Shown one piece after another: positions 1 to 12,526 of a stretch of 64,000 bases of DNA. The stretch is from Aromatoleum toluclasticum ATCC 700605 (GTDB lineage Bacteria > Pseudomonadota > Gammaproteobacteria > Burkholderiales > Rhodocyclaceae). Each line of letters begins with the position of its first letter. Position 1 is the stretch's first letter. Under the pieces are notes generated by a model, which saw only the letters and a program-made list of their open reading frames with translations, had not been told where the DNA came from and made no database searches. The stretch spans positions 62,001 to 126,000 of the forward strand of contig NZ_KB899499.1 of assembly GCF_000378245.1 (NCBI RefSeq), read 5' to 3'. Position numbers and translations under genes: made by a program.

Positions 1-1983
1 GGCCGGCGAGGCGCCGTCGGGGCGCTGCCGGCGCAGGATGTCGTGCAGGCGGTTGAGGGAGTGCCAGTGGTCGAGGGAGAGGCGGTCGCGCACCTGCGTG
101 GCGGCCCACACGGCGCGGCGCAGCGTGGAGGCGAGGCTGCCGGGGACGTTTTCGTCGAGCGCAGCTTCGATGAGGCGGCGCGCGACGGAGCGCTCATCGG
201 CGGGCGGGAGCAGGCCGAAGAGTTCGCAGTAGCCCACGGCGGTGGCGAGGGCGCCCGGCTCCCCGAAAAGCTCGCGAGCGCCTTCGCCGCGCACCGCCTT
301 CCCGGACACGCCCGCGTCCGCGGCCGCATCGCCTTCCTCGTTCAACCGGTCGCTGGCAAAGCGCAGCAGGCGGGCGCTGTTCTCGACGCGCTCGGCGTAG
401 CGGCCGAGCCAGAACAGGTTCTCCGCGCTGCGGCTGGCGATCTCGGGGCCGGCGCGCACGATGTCGCCCGCGCCGAGTTCGCCCTTGAGCAGGCTGAACT
501 GGCTCACCGGGGCCTCGGACAGGACCCAGGTGTCCTTCGACGAGCCGCCGCGCTGCATCGACAGGATGTCGACGTCGCCGCTGCCGGAGACGCGCGTGAG
601 GCCGCCGGGCATCACGCGCCAGCCCTCGGGTGTGACGACCGCATAGACGCGCACGCCGATCGCGCGCGCGACGAGGCGACGGTCGAGGGTCGGGCTGCCG
701 GAGTCGGGCATCACCGGCGCCTGCGACAGCTCCACCAGTTCCTGCCCGACATAGGCGTGCGGGCGATGGCGCAGGCGTTCTACCCAGTGGGCGCGCCCGC
801 GGGCGTCGAGGTCGCGCCCGAACACCGGCTGCAGGCGTTGCGAGGGGTAGGCGGGCTTGATGACGAGTTCGGCGAGATGCTCGATGACGTAGTCGAGCGC
901 AGGGGCTTCGCCGCACCACCAGCTGGCGACGGCCGGCATCGCGAGCGGCTCGCCGAGGAGGTGTTCGGCGAGCTTGGGCAGGAAGGCGAGCAGGCCCGAG
1001 GATTCCAGCACGCCGCTGCCCAGCGCGTTGGCCATCAGCACGCGGCCGGCGCGCACCGCCTCGACGAGGCCGGGCACGCCGAGCGAGGAGTCGCCGCGCA
1101 GTTCGAGCGGGTCGGCGTAGTCGTCGTCGAGCCGGCGCAGGATCACGTGCACGCGCTTGAGTCCGGCGAGCGTCTTCAGATACACGGAGTCGCCGCGCAC
1201 GGTGAGGTCCTGGCCTTCGACGAGCGGGAAGCCGAGGTAGCGCGCGAGGTAGGACTGCTCGAAGTAGGTCTCGTTGTAGGGGCCGGGCGTGAGCAGCACG
1301 ACGAAGGGCGTCTCGCCGGGATCGACCGGGGCCCAGCGCGCGAGGCTGTCCTGCAGGTGGCGGAAGAAATCCGCGAGGTGATGCACGCGCTGGTCGCGGA
1401 AGAGCTCCGGAAACAGGCGCGAGACGATCAGGCGGTTTTCGAGCGCGTAGCCGGCGCCCGAGGGGCCCTGCGCACGGTCGGCGATGACCCACCAGCGACC
1501 GTCGGGCGAGCGCGCGAGGTCGGCCGCATAGACGTGCAGGAAATGGCCCGAGGGCGGGCGCGTACCCTGGCAGGGCCACAGGAAGCCGTTGTGGCCGTAG
1601 ACCAGCGCCGCGGGCAGCGCGCCGCTGCGGATCAGGTTCTGCGGACCGTAGAGGTCGGCGAGCACCTGATCGAGCAGGTCCGCGCGCTGGGCGATGGCGG
1701 CATCGATCTGCGCCCACTCGTGGGCCGGGAGGATGAAGGGCAGCGGATCGAGGGTCCACGGCCGGTCGGCGCCCTGCGGGTCGGCATAGACGTTGTAGGT
1801 GGTGCCGTTCTCGCGGATGCGCTCGGTGACGAAAGCCTGGCGCGCGCGCATCTGGTCGGGCGTCGAGACGTCCAGCGCCTCGAACAGCGCCTGCCAGTGC
1901 GGCCGCAAATGCTCCGCCCCCGCGAGCATTTCATCGTAGCGGCCGGACTGGCGGGCGTAGAGCGAGAGCAGCTGGTGCGGCAT
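1..1983 (-). CDS. Fused circularly permuted ATP-grasp / alpha-E protein (C-terminus cut by window edge)
   Basis: Open from an ATG at 1983 to the window edge with no stop (661 codons), so the C-terminus is missing. Residues ~1-480 match the circularly permuted type 2 ATP-grasp family, with the characteristic SSKDTWVL string near the domain end. From about residue 512 an alpha-E (DUF403) domain begins with SAENLFWLGRYAERVENSA. The same two domains are encoded separately at 7261-8697 and 6256-7209, so this is a fused paralogue of that pair. It lies 8 bp downstream of the transglutaminase gene on the same strand, which suggests one operon. ATP-grasp proteins of this family are predicted to ligate carboxylates to amines; the substrate is unknown. 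Family assignment is firm, function is inferred. Confidence 0.9.
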   Translation of the reverse strand, partial: MPHQLLSLYARQSGRYDEMLAGAEHLRPHWQALFEALDVSTPDQMRARQAFVTERIRENGTTYNVYADPQGADRPWTLDPLPFILPAHEWAQIDAAIAQRADLLDQVLADLYGPQNLIRSGALPAALVYGHNGFLWPCQGTRPPSGHFLHVYAADLARSPDGRWWVIADRAQGPSGAGYALENRLIVSRLFPELFRDQRVHHLADFFRHLQDSLARWAPVDPGETPFVVLLTPGPYNETYFEQSYLARYLGFPLVEGQDLTVRGDSVYLKTLAGLKRVHVILRRLDDDYADPLELRGDSSLGVPGLVEAVRAGRVLMANALGSGVLESSGLLAFLPKLAEHLLGEPLAMPAVASWWCGEAPALDYVIEHLAELVIKPAYPSQRLQPVFGRDLDARGRAHWVERLRHRPHAYVGQELVELSQAPVMPDSGSPTLDRRLVARAIGVRVYAVVTPEGWRVMPGGLTRVSGSGDVDILSMQRGGSSKDTWVLSEAPVSQFSLLKGELGAGDIVRAGPEIASRSAENLFWLGRYAERVENSARLLRFASDRLNEEGDAAADAGVSGKAVRGEGARELFGEPGALATAVGYCELFGLLPPADERSVARRLIEAALDENVPGSLASTLRRAVWAATQVRDRLSLDHWHSLNRLHDILRRQRPDGASPA

Positions 1984-1991
1984 CGTCGGGG

Positions 1992-5351
<3,360 letters not shown>

Positions 5352-5457
5352 GCTGGATCTCCGCGGATTGTCGGGACGTCGCCGGACGAGCCGCCGGCGA
5401 CGTTCGGGTTTGTGATCTTGTTGTAGATGCCGGGCGGGCCGCAGCGACGCGGCGCGC

Positions 5458-6186
5458 TCAGAGCCAGTCCGGGTTCGGCAGTTCGGCGAAGGCCTCGCGC
5501 AGCCGCTCGCCCCACTGGCTGCGGATCTGTGCGTAGTAGGCGTGGTCCTGGTTGACCGAGATGTGCGACTTGACGGTCAGCGCGTCGCGCTCGATGACGC
5601 ACAGATCGAGCGGCAGGCCCACCGACAGGTTCGAGCGGATCGTCGAATCCATCGACACCAGCGCGCACTTGGCGCCATCGGCAAGCGTGGAGCCGTAACG
5701 CAGCACGCGGTCGATGATCGGCTTGCCGTACTTCGATTCGCCGATCTGGATGTAGGGGGTGTCCTCGGTGGCTTCGATGAAGTTGCCCGCGGCATAGACG
5801 TTGAAGAGCCGCGGCGCCTCGCCGAAGATCTGGCCGCCGACGATCAGCGAGGCGTTGAACTCGACACCGAACTCGTGCAGCGCGTCGGCATCGCGCCGGT
5901 GCACCTCGCGCACGACGTCGCCGACGTGGCGCGCCACCTCGAACATGTTGGGCGCGTTGAAGAGGTTGGCCGAATCGGTGAGCGCAAGCCGCTCGCTGAT
6001 GATGTTCACGACCGACTGGCTCACCGACAGGTTGCCGGACGTGCACATCACGACCACACGCTCGCCCGTCCGCTGCCAGACGCGCATCTTGCGGAACGTG
6101 TTGATGTGGTCGACGCCCGCGTTGGTGCGCGAGTCGGACAGGAACACCAGCCCCTTTTCGAGGCGCATCGCGACACAGTAGGTCAT
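5458..6186 (-). CDS. Anbu-type proteasome-like peptidase
   Basis: 242 residues, beginning MTYCVAMRLEKGLVFLSDSR. After removal of the initiator Met the N-terminal residue is Thr, the expected Ntn-hydrolase nucleophile. Asp18 and Lys33 (17 and 32 in mature numbering) fall where the proteasome catalytic Asp and Lys belong. This is the ancestral beta subunit (Anbu) family, which has a proteasome beta fold but is distinct from HslV and from the actinobacterial 20S proteasome. Flanking genes are the classic Anbu partners: alpha-E and ATP-grasp upstream, transglutaminase downstream. No ATPase unfoldase gene lies nearby in the window. Natural substrates are not known. Confidence 0.93.
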   Translation of the reverse strand: MTYCVAMRLEKGLVFLSDSRTNAGVDHINTFRKMRVWQRTGERVVVMCTSGNLSVSQSVVNIISERLALTDSANLFNAPNMFEVARHVGDVVREVHRRDADALHEFGVEFNASLIVGGQIFGEAPRLFNVYAAGNFIEATEDTPYIQIGESKYGKPIIDRVLRYGSTLADGAKCALVSMDSTIRSNLSVGLPLDLCVIERDALTVKSHISVNQDHAYYAQIRSQWGERLREAFAELPNPDWL

Positions 6187-6255
6187 GGCATTTGCTCGCT
6201 TGGTGCCGCGGCCGGAGGTGGCCCGCCGCGGCGGCTCACACGCTTCCCGCCCGGC

Positions 6256-7209
6256 TCAGGCGCCGACGAGGAAGTCCTCGCTGATGCGCACGCTCAGGTC
6301 ACCGATCGAGTCGATGAAATCGTCCAGCCACGCGTGCAGCCCGCGCTCGAAGATGGCGTCCATGCGGCCGTAGCGCAGCGTCGCGTACAGCTGGCCGGCG
6401 CGGCGCACGGTCTCGTCGGAGCGGCTGTTGCGCACCTTGTCCAGGATCTCGACCACCCCTTCCATGCACGAATGCAGCGCACGCGGCAGATCCTCGCGCA
6501 GGATCAGCAGTTCGGCGACGCGCTCGGGCGTGATCACGTCGCGATAAACCTTGCGATACACCTCGAAGGCCGACACCGAGCGCAGCAGCGCGCCCCAGTG
6601 GTAGTAATCGTTGGCGTCGACGAGGTCGTCTCCCTGGCTCTGCTGCGCACCGGGGAGGCCGTGATACTTCACGTCGAGGATGCGCGCGGTGTTGTCGGCG
6701 CGCTCGAGCAGGGCCCCCAGCCGGATGAACTGGAAGGCCTCGTCGCGCAGCATCGTGCCGAACATCGCCCCGCGCAGCAGCGAAGCGCGCTGCTTCACCC
6801 AGTCGAAGAAGGCCGCGATTCCGCCCGAATGGATCTCGGCGAAGCTCTGGTCGCGCAGCTGCAGCCAGGTCTCGTTGATCGTCTCCCACATCTCCGCGGT
6901 GAGCGTGCCGCGCACCGCATGGGCGTTCTCGCGCGCCGCACGCAGGCAGCTGTAGATCGACGATGGGTGCGTCTCGTCGCGCACCATGAAGTGCAGCACT
7001 TTCGTCGCGGTGGCCTCGTCGTGCCGCTTCGCGTAGGCGTATTCGAGGCTGTTCAGCGCGATGATCGCGTTCCAACTGCTGCGCTCGGTCTCCGCGTCGT
7101 GCGGCACGAGCGACATCTGATAATTGACGTCCAGCAGGCGCGCGAGATTTTCCGCGCGTTCGGAATAGCGGGCCATCCAGTAGAGGTGATCGGCGGTACG
7201 GCTCAGCAT
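6256..7209 (-). CDS. Alpha-E domain protein (DUF403)
   Basis: 317 residues, all predicted helical, beginning MLSRTADHLYWMARYSERAE. This start is the conserved motif of the alpha-E family, which consists of a single domain of about this length. It follows the ATP-grasp gene by ~50 bp and precedes Anbu by ~70 bp on the same strand. Alpha-E proteins almost always accompany or are fused to circularly permuted ATP-grasp proteins, and a partner or scaffold role is presumed. A paralogous copy is the C-terminal half of the fusion protein at 1-1983. Confidence 0.92.
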   Translation of the reverse strand: MLSRTADHLYWMARYSERAENLARLLDVNYQMSLVPHDAETERSSWNAIIALNSLEYAYAKRHDEATATKVLHFMVRDETHPSSIYSCLRAARENAHAVRGTLTAEMWETINETWLQLRDQSFAEIHSGGIAAFFDWVKQRASLLRGAMFGTMLRDEAFQFIRLGALLERADNTARILDVKYHGLPGAQQSQGDDLVDANDYYHWGALLRSVSAFEVYRKVYRDVITPERVAELLILREDLPRALHSCMEGVVEILDKVRNSRSDETVRRAGQLYATLRYGRMDAIFERGLHAWLDDFIDSIGDLSVRISEDFLVGA

Positions 7210-7260
7210 GATCGGGGCTCCGGCGCGGCGGTCGTGGTCGGGGGGCGAAGACGGCAGGAC

Positions 7261-8697
7261 TCAGCGCTGCGGTTCGGCATGGCCGTTCTCCAGCACCCAG
7301 GTGTCCTTGGTTCCTCCACCCTGCGAGGAATTGACCACCAGCGAGCCCTTGCGCAGCGCCACCCGCGTGAGCCCGCCCGGCACCAGCGAAACCTCCTTGC
7401 CCGAGAGCACGAAGGGCCGCAGGTCGATATGGCGCGGCGCGATGCCGCTGTCGACGTAGGTCGGGCAGGTCGACAGCGCCAGCGTCGGCTGCGCGATGTA
7501 CTTGTCCGGGTGCGCGGCGAGCACCGCGCGGAACTGCTCGATCTCGGCCTTCGTCGCCGCCGGCCCGACCAGCATGCCGTAGCCGCCCGCGCCATGCACC
7601 TCCTTCACGACGAGCTCCGGCAGATGGTCCAGCACGTAGCGCAGGTCGTCCTTCTCGCGGCAGCGCCAGGTCGGCACATTGTTGAGGATCGGCTCCTCGC
7701 CGAGGTAGAAGCGCACCATCTCGCCGACGTAGGGGTAGATCGACTTGTCGTCCGCGACGCCGGTGCCGATCGCATTGCACAACGTCACGCGCCCGGCGCG
7801 GTAAGCCTTCAGCAGGCCCGGCACGCCCAGCATCGAATCCGGCCGGAAGACCTGAGGATCGAGGAAGTCGTCGTCGATGCGGCGATAGATCACGTCCACG
7901 CGCTTCGGACCGCAGGTCGTGCGCATGTAGACGGCGTCGTGGTCGATGAACAGGTCGCGGCCTTCGACGAGCTCGACGCCCATCTGCTGGGCGAGGAAGG
8001 AATGTTCGAAGTAGGCCGAGTTGAATGCCCCCGGCGTCATCACGACCACCGTCGGATCATCCACGCCGGCCGGCGCCACCGCACGCAGCGTCTCCAGCAG
8101 CAGGTCGGGGTAGTGCTCGACCGGCGCGATCTTCTGCTGCGCGAAGAGCTCGGGGAAGAGCCGCATCATCATCTTGCGGTTCTCCAGCATGTAGGACACG
8201 CCCGAGGGCACGCGCAGGTTGTCCTCCAGCACGTAGAACTCCCCCGCCCCCGCGCGCACGATGTCCACACCCGCGATATGTGCATAGATGCCGTTGGGCA
8301 CCTTGAAACCCTTCATCTCCGGGCGGAACTGCGCGTTATCGAGCACCTCATCGGCGGGGATGCGGCCCGCGCGCAGGATGTCCTGGCCGTTGTAGATGTC
8401 GCCCAGGAACATGTTCAGCGCCTTCACGCGCTGCTTGAGCCCGGCGCGCAGCGTCTTCCATTCCGCATTGGGAATGATGCGCGGGATGGTGTCGAAGGGG
8501 ATCAGCCGCTCCGTGCCGGCCTCCTCGCCATACACGGCGAAGGTGATGCCCAGGCGGCGGAACGCGAGGTCCGCCTCGGCCCGCTTGCGCGCCATCACGC
8601 CCGGCGGCAGCCCGCGCGCCCAGGTTTCGAACGGACCGTAGTGCGTGCGCGTGCCGGCGTCCGCGTCATGCATTTCGTCGAAAAACAGCGTCGTCAT
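7261..8697 (-). CDS. Circularly permuted type 2 ATP-grasp protein
   Basis: 478 residues from the ATG at 8697, starting MTTLFFDEMHDADAGTRTHY. The reading frame continues upstream, but the upstream part lacks family similarity and a good ribosome site; an ATG at 8730 is the main alternative. Glycine-rich AGGYGMLVGP and the C-terminal TKDTWVL string mark the DUF404/DUF407 family. Members are predicted ATP-dependent carboxylate-amine ligases. It is the first gene of the Anbu cluster, so the promoter should lie in 8698-9004. It is paralogous to the N-terminal half of the protein at 1-1983. Confidence 0.92.
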   Translation of the reverse strand: MTTLFFDEMHDADAGTRTHYGPFETWARGLPPGVMARKRAEADLAFRRLGITFAVYGEEAGTERLIPFDTIPRIIPNAEWKTLRAGLKQRVKALNMFLGDIYNGQDILRAGRIPADEVLDNAQFRPEMKGFKVPNGIYAHIAGVDIVRAGAGEFYVLEDNLRVPSGVSYMLENRKMMMRLFPELFAQQKIAPVEHYPDLLLETLRAVAPAGVDDPTVVVMTPGAFNSAYFEHSFLAQQMGVELVEGRDLFIDHDAVYMRTTCGPKRVDVIYRRIDDDFLDPQVFRPDSMLGVPGLLKAYRAGRVTLCNAIGTGVADDKSIYPYVGEMVRFYLGEEPILNNVPTWRCREKDDLRYVLDHLPELVVKEVHGAGGYGMLVGPAATKAEIEQFRAVLAAHPDKYIAQPTLALSTCPTYVDSGIAPRHIDLRPFVLSGKEVSLVPGGLTRVALRKGSLVVNSSQGGGTKDTWVLENGHAEPQR

Positions 8698-9004
8698 GAT
8701 GATTCGATCCGGTAGCGATTCATCGGACATCAGCGAAGACCATGCCAGGGTGAAACTCCCCGGACCAGAAGCACAATTGCGCGCGGCTCTCGCCAATTCC
8801 GCACGAAATCGCACCGCATTGATGCAGCCCCCGCCCAGTGAATGTGCATTGACATGCACTGCACCGCGATGCGGTCCGCCACATCCCGGGCGCGCCACAC
8901 CCCGCCCCGCGCCCTCGCTGGCGGGTAGACCTCATCGTAGGAAAGAATTGCGCACCCTGCGCCCTGCACTGCAGCGACGGCACGCGCCCCCGCCCGAAAC
9001 CGGT
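8698..9004. other. Intergenic region upstream of the Anbu cluster
   Basis: A 307-bp stretch between the first gene of the Anbu cluster and the end of the cupin gene. Short ORFs on the minus strand here have biased, non-protein-like composition and I do not support them. It contains an inverted repeat (listed separately) and should hold the promoter of the cluster, but no clear -35/-10 pair could be picked by eye. Confidence 0.5.
8844..8859. promoter_or_regulatory. Inverted repeat GTGCAT-N4-ATGCAC
   Basis: Perfect 6-bp arms separated by TGAC, ~150 bp upstream of the first Anbu-cluster start codon. The form suits a dimeric regulator. No regulator gene is adjacent, so the assignment as an operator is inference. 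Confidence 0.35.
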
Positions 9005-9436
9005 TCAGTCGCTGTCCGCACCGGGATCTTCGGCAGGGTCGTAGGGAACGACATTCTCCTGCTCCGCCGGATCGTTGCGTGCGACGATCGCCCGTGCGGG
9101 ATCGGTGTCGCTAAGGTTGCACGCCTGATGCGGGATGTCCGGCGGGATGAACAGGAACTCCCCCGCGCAGCTCACGACCCGCTCGCGCAGGCCGGGCCCG
9201 AAACGCGTCTCGACCCGCCCCTCGAGCACATAGATCGCGGTCTCGTAACCGCGATGCCGATGCGGCGCCGCGACGCCGCCCGGCGGGATGACCACGATGT
9301 GCATGGACAGCCCGCGGCTGCCGGCCGTCTCGCCGGAGATCCCGACAAAATACGGGAGACGCTGCCGCGTGAGGATTTCCCGGTCGGGCCGCAGAGCGAC
9401 CACCGTGCGTGAAGGATCGGACACTGGCGTCGGCAT
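9005..9436 (-). CDS. Cupin-domain protein
   Basis: 143 residues from the ATG at 9436 (a TTG at 9454 is also in frame). A single cupin fold is indicated by the first metal-binding motif PHRHRGYETAIYVLEG (His59, His61, Glu65) and the second-motif His103 in IPPDIPHQACN. This arrangement fits a small metal-binding cupin of unknown substrate. The gene stands alone between the Anbu cluster and the DUF2889 gene. No enzyme activity can be assigned from the sequence. Confidence 0.8.
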   Translation of the reverse strand: MPTPVSDPSRTVVALRPDREILTRQRLPYFVGISGETAGSRGLSMHIVVIPPGGVAAPHRHRGYETAIYVLEGRVETRFGPGLRERVVSCAGEFLFIPPDIPHQACNLSDTDPARAIVARNDPAEQENVVPYDPAEDPGADSD

Positions 9437-9608
9437 GCTGCATCCCCACCGCAAACGGCACGGCGACGAAACGGCCGCACCCGAATCAGCCTAGACCGCC
9501 GATCCGCCCCTGTCGAGACGGCTCAACTTGCCCGCGTAACCTTCATCGGCCCCGCAGCCGGCCTTGGACATGCTGCTCACATTGATCCGCGTGGACGCCG
9601 GGCCGGCC

Positions 9609-10169
9609 TCACTGCTGTGCGAGTTCCGGGTATTCCCCCCGCAGCGGCTCGCCGTCGCGCTTCCACGCGAGGCATTCGCCGACGAAGGCCACCGCGCGCG
9701 AATCCGGCCAGCGCCGCGGATCCGGGTCGATGGCGATCTGCCGCGCCACGCGCTCGGGCCACGAAGCCTGCGTGTAGGTGTTGCCGACCTGCGTGATCAG
9801 ATCGCTCAGATGCACACAGCCCTGTTCGCTGCCGATGCGCTCGCGGATCTGGCGCCCGAAGCCCGGCCCGATCTGCAGCCCGATCAGGCGGCGGTAGGCA
9901 TCCACCGCCTCCCGACACGCCGTCCAGGGAGTCACCTGCATCGCGGCCCGTACGTCGAGGATCGTGAAATTGTCGTCGATCAGGAAATTGATGCCCATGT
10001 GGTGCATGAATTCGCCGGCATGCACCGGCTCGCGGGAACGGAACGGCACATCCTCGCCCTTCTCGTCCACCACCGTCGCCTCGATCTCCCACAGGCCGTC
10101 CTTGCGGCGATAGGCGCGGCAAGTGATCTGGCGAGTATGCGTGAGCTCGCGCTCGCAGTCTCCGAACAT
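9609..10169 (-). CDS. DUF2889 domain-containing protein
   Basis: 186 residues with AGGAA just before the ATG. The N-terminal half contains RQITCRAYRRKDGLWEIEAT and later EFMHHMGINFLIDDNFTI, which I recognise as DUF2889. This is a cytoplasmic family common in betaproteobacteria with no known function. No signal peptide or membrane segment is seen. It is followed by no obvious partner on this strand. Confidence 0.75.
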   Translation of the reverse strand: MFGDCERELTHTRQITCRAYRRKDGLWEIEATVVDEKGEDVPFRSREPVHAGEFMHHMGINFLIDDNFTILDVRAAMQVTPWTACREAVDAYRRLIGLQIGPGFGRQIRERIGSEQGCVHLSDLITQVGNTYTQASWPERVARQIAIDPDPRRWPDSRAVAFVGECLAWKRDGEPLRGEYPELAQQ

Positions 10170-10313
10170 TTCCTGCCCTTTCCGAATCAGTGACCAAAGT
10201 CACCACCGTGATGACGAAAGTTTCAATGATAACGCCCGTCCGGCCCGCGGACCGCCAGCGCGGCCACCGGAGATTCAGGCAGCCCGAGCGGGGGCGCTCG
10301 CAAGGGCCGGAAA

Positions 10314-10347
10314 GCAAAAGGCCAGCCCCGAAGGGCTGGCCTTTTGC
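10314..10347 (-). terminator. Rho-independent terminator downstream of tRNA-Thr
   Basis: The stem is AAAAGGCCAGCCC / GGGCTGGCCTTTT around a short loop, running into T-rich sequence on both strands. It lies 10 bp past the 3' end of the tRNA. Confidence 0.8.
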
Positions 10348-10356
10348 CTGAATCAA

Positions 10357-10432
<76 letters not shown>

Positions 10433-10701
10433 GAAGAGCCGGGAATATACAGCACGGTTTCGCTTCGTACAAGTACCCTGCACGGCAATCGCATGAAGCC
10501 CCGCAAGGCTGCACCAGAGTCCGTGGACGCAGTGAAGTCCGCCCTCGGGAACGGCTTCAGCCGAAAATCGGAGCCAGGGGAAGCCCGGCCGATCATGCGA
10601 TTGCCCTGAAGTACTCATGCCACATGTACCCCTGCTACGTGTACGCCTGCCGCATGCAGGCTGGCGGGGACGTCGGCTCGGGCAGGCGGCCTGAAAGCCG
10701 T

Positions 10702-11643
10702 TCAGGCAGCGCCACCGGCGATCGACGGCGCGGCGATCGCCGGTGGTGAGGACACCCAGTAGTCCGGGCGGCCATAATGGTTCTTCAGGTGGTCGATGAA
10801 CAGGCGCACCCGCAGCGCAAGGCGCTTGCGCTGCGGGAACACCGCATAGATCCCCATCGTGGGCGCGGCGAACTCGTCGAGCACCGTCACCAGGCGCCCC
10901 GCCCTCAGGTCGGCGTCGACTTCCCACAGCGAACGCCACGCCAGCCCGTCACCGGCCAGCGCGCACTGGTGCAGCACCGCGCCGTCATTGCATTCCAGCC
11001 GCCCGCTCACCTTCACCGAGAGCGTCTCGCCCTTCTCTCCACAAAACAGCCAGCCGCGCTGCTGGCCGAGTGACAGGCAGTTGTGCGCGGCGAGATCCTG
11101 CGGTGCCGCCGGCGAGCCATGACGCGCCAGATAGGCCGGGCTGGCGACCACCACGCGGCGGTTCTCCGCAAGGCGGATCGACACGAGGCTGGAGTCCGGC
11201 AGTTCCCCGATGCGGATCGCGCAATCGATGCTCTCATTCACCAGGTCCACGACGCGGTCGGTGAGGTCCAGCGTGCAGGACACGTCCGCGTTCATCTCCA
11301 GGAACTCGCGCAGCAGCGGCGCGACATGCAGCCGCCCGAAGCCGGCCGGCGCAGACACACGGATATGGCCGCTCGCCTTCACGCCCCCCAGGCTCACCGA
11401 GGCTTCGGCATTCGCAAGGTCATTCAGGATGCGCTGGCAGTCCTCGAGGAAGGCCGCGCCCTCGAAGGTGAGCGAGATGCTGCGCGTCGTGCGCGTCACG
11501 AGCTTGACGCCCAGGCGCTGCTCCAGCGCATCGAGCCTGCGGCCGATCACCGCGGGGGTGACACCTTCCGCCCGGGCTGCTGCCGAGAGACTGCCCTTGA
11601 TCGCGACACTGACGAAGGTTTCGACCTGTTTAAACGCATCCAT
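10702..11643 (-). CDS. LysR-family transcriptional regulator
   Basis: 313 residues. The N-terminal winged helix (residues 1-60) reads FKQVETFVSVAIKGSLSAAA and RRLDALEQRLGVKLVTRTTR, typical of the LysR family. The rest is the periplasmic-binding-protein-like effector domain. It is divergent from the haloacid dehalogenase gene with 178 bp between the two start codons, so it probably controls that operon and itself. A 13-bp palindrome lies at 11650-11662, right at its own start. Confidence 0.9.
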   Translation of the reverse strand: MDAFKQVETFVSVAIKGSLSAAARAEGVTPAVIGRRLDALEQRLGVKLVTRTTRSISLTFEGAAFLEDCQRILNDLANAEASVSLGGVKASGHIRVSAPAGFGRLHVAPLLREFLEMNADVSCTLDLTDRVVDLVNESIDCAIRIGELPDSSLVSIRLAENRRVVVASPAYLARHGSPAAPQDLAAHNCLSLGQQRGWLFCGEKGETLSVKVSGRLECNDGAVLHQCALAGDGLAWRSLWEVDADLRAGRLVTVLDEFAAPTMGIYAVFPQRKRLALRVRLFIDHLKNHYGRPDYWVSSPPAIAAPSIAGGAA

Positions 11644-11649
11644 TTTATA

Positions 11650-11662
11650 CTTTTAGTAAAAG
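11650..11662. promoter_or_regulatory. Palindrome CTTTTA-G-TAAAAG between lysR and the dehalogenase operon
   Basis: A perfect 13-bp palindrome 7 bp upstream of the LysR start codon. It is compatible with an autoregulatory site; it does not match the T-N11-A consensus exactly. Confidence 0.35.
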
Positions 11663-11667
11663 ATCAA

Positions 11668-11696
11668 TTGACCTGACAGAGTATTCAGTCTTATAC
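11668..11696 (+). promoter_or_regulatory. Candidate sigma-70 promoter of the dehalogenase operon
   Basis: TTGACC (11668) and TTATAC (11691-11696) with 17-bp spacing, pointing at the dehalogenase gene and leaving a 5' leader of about 120 nt. Confidence 0.45.
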
Positions 11697-11821
11697 ATGA
11701 CTTCAATACACTTCATCCTCAACGAAGGGTGGAGGAGACGCTACCCCAACGTCCAGACGTCCACGTGGCCGGCAGCGATGCCGGCCACGCAAGGCGCAAC
11801 GAACTACACCAGGAACCCCGC

Positions 11822-12526
11822 ATGAAACCTTCCGAGCGCATCCGTGCAGTCGCCTTCGACGCCTATGGCACGCTGTTCGACGTGTACTCCGTCGGCGCGC
11901 TCGCGGAACAGCTCTTCCCGGGCAAGGGCGAGGCGCTGACCGCGCTGTGGCGCCTGAAGCAGATCGAATACTCCTTCATCCGCACGCTGTCCGGGCGCTA
12001 CCGCCCCTTCCTCGAGATCACCGCGGACGGCCTCGTTTATTCGGCGAAGAAGCTCGGGCTGGCGATGACCGATTCGCAGCGCCGCCAGCTGATGAACCAG
12101 TATGCCTGCCTGTCGCCCTTCCCGGAGAACCTCGGCGCGCTGAAGGCGCTGCGCGCGCTGGGCCTGCCGATGGCCGTGCTGTCGAACGGCACGCCGCAGA
12201 TGCTGGACGTGGCGATCAAAAGCGCCGGCATGACCGGGCTGTTCGATCACGTGCTGTCGGTCGACGCCGTGCACCAGTACAAGACTTCCGACGCCGCCTA
12301 CCAGATGGGGCCCGACGCCTTCGGCGTGCCGGCGAAGGAAATCCTCTTCGTGTCCTCGAACGGCTGGGACGCCGCCGGCGCGACCTGGTTCGGCTACACG
12401 ACCTTCTGGATCAACCGCGCCCAGCTGCCGACGGAAGAACTCGGCGTCACACCCACCGCAGTCGGCCAGCGCCTGACCGACATCGTCGAATTCGTGCAGG
12501 CGCGTTGCGCCCAGGCTGCCCGCTGA
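11822..12526 (+). CDS. Haloacid dehalogenase, type II ((S)-2-haloacid dehalogenase family)
   Basis: 234 residues from the ATG at 11822. HAD motif I AFDAYGTLFD supplies the nucleophile Asp13, motif II is LSNGTPQML, Lys is in QYKTSD, and motif IV is SSNGWDAAGA. The SSNxWDxxGA signature is typical of L-2-haloacid dehalogenases, which hydrolyse 2-haloalkanoates to 2-hydroxy acids. The stop overlaps the start of the exporter gene (TGATG), and malate synthase G follows. That neighbourhood fits a route from haloacetate via glycolate and glyoxylate to malate. Substrate is inferred from family and context. Confidence 0.9.
   Translation: MKPSERIRAVAFDAYGTLFDVYSVGALAEQLFPGKGEALTALWRLKQIEYSFIRTLSGRYRPFLEITADGLVYSAKKLGLAMTDSQRRQLMNQYACLSPFPENLGALKALRALGLPMAVLSNGTPQMLDVAIKSAGMTGLFDHVLSVDAVHQYKTSDAAYQMGPDAFGVPAKEILFVSSNGWDAAGATWFGYTTFWINRAQLPTEELGVTPTAVGQRLTDIVEFVQARCAQAAR

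Noticed and set aside
5542-8715. 1057-aa plus-strand ORF opposite Anbu, alpha-E and ATP-grasp
   Set aside because: Spans several well-supported genes on the other strand; its length comes from GC-rich codon bias.
8698-8898. N-terminal extension of the ATP-grasp protein to 8898
   Set aside because: The added 67 residues are not like the family, and the family start MTTLFFDEM fits the ATG at 8697.
8720-8983. Small minus-strand ORFs upstream of the first ATP-grasp gene
   Set aside because: No family strings and no good ribosome site; they lie in the likely promoter region.
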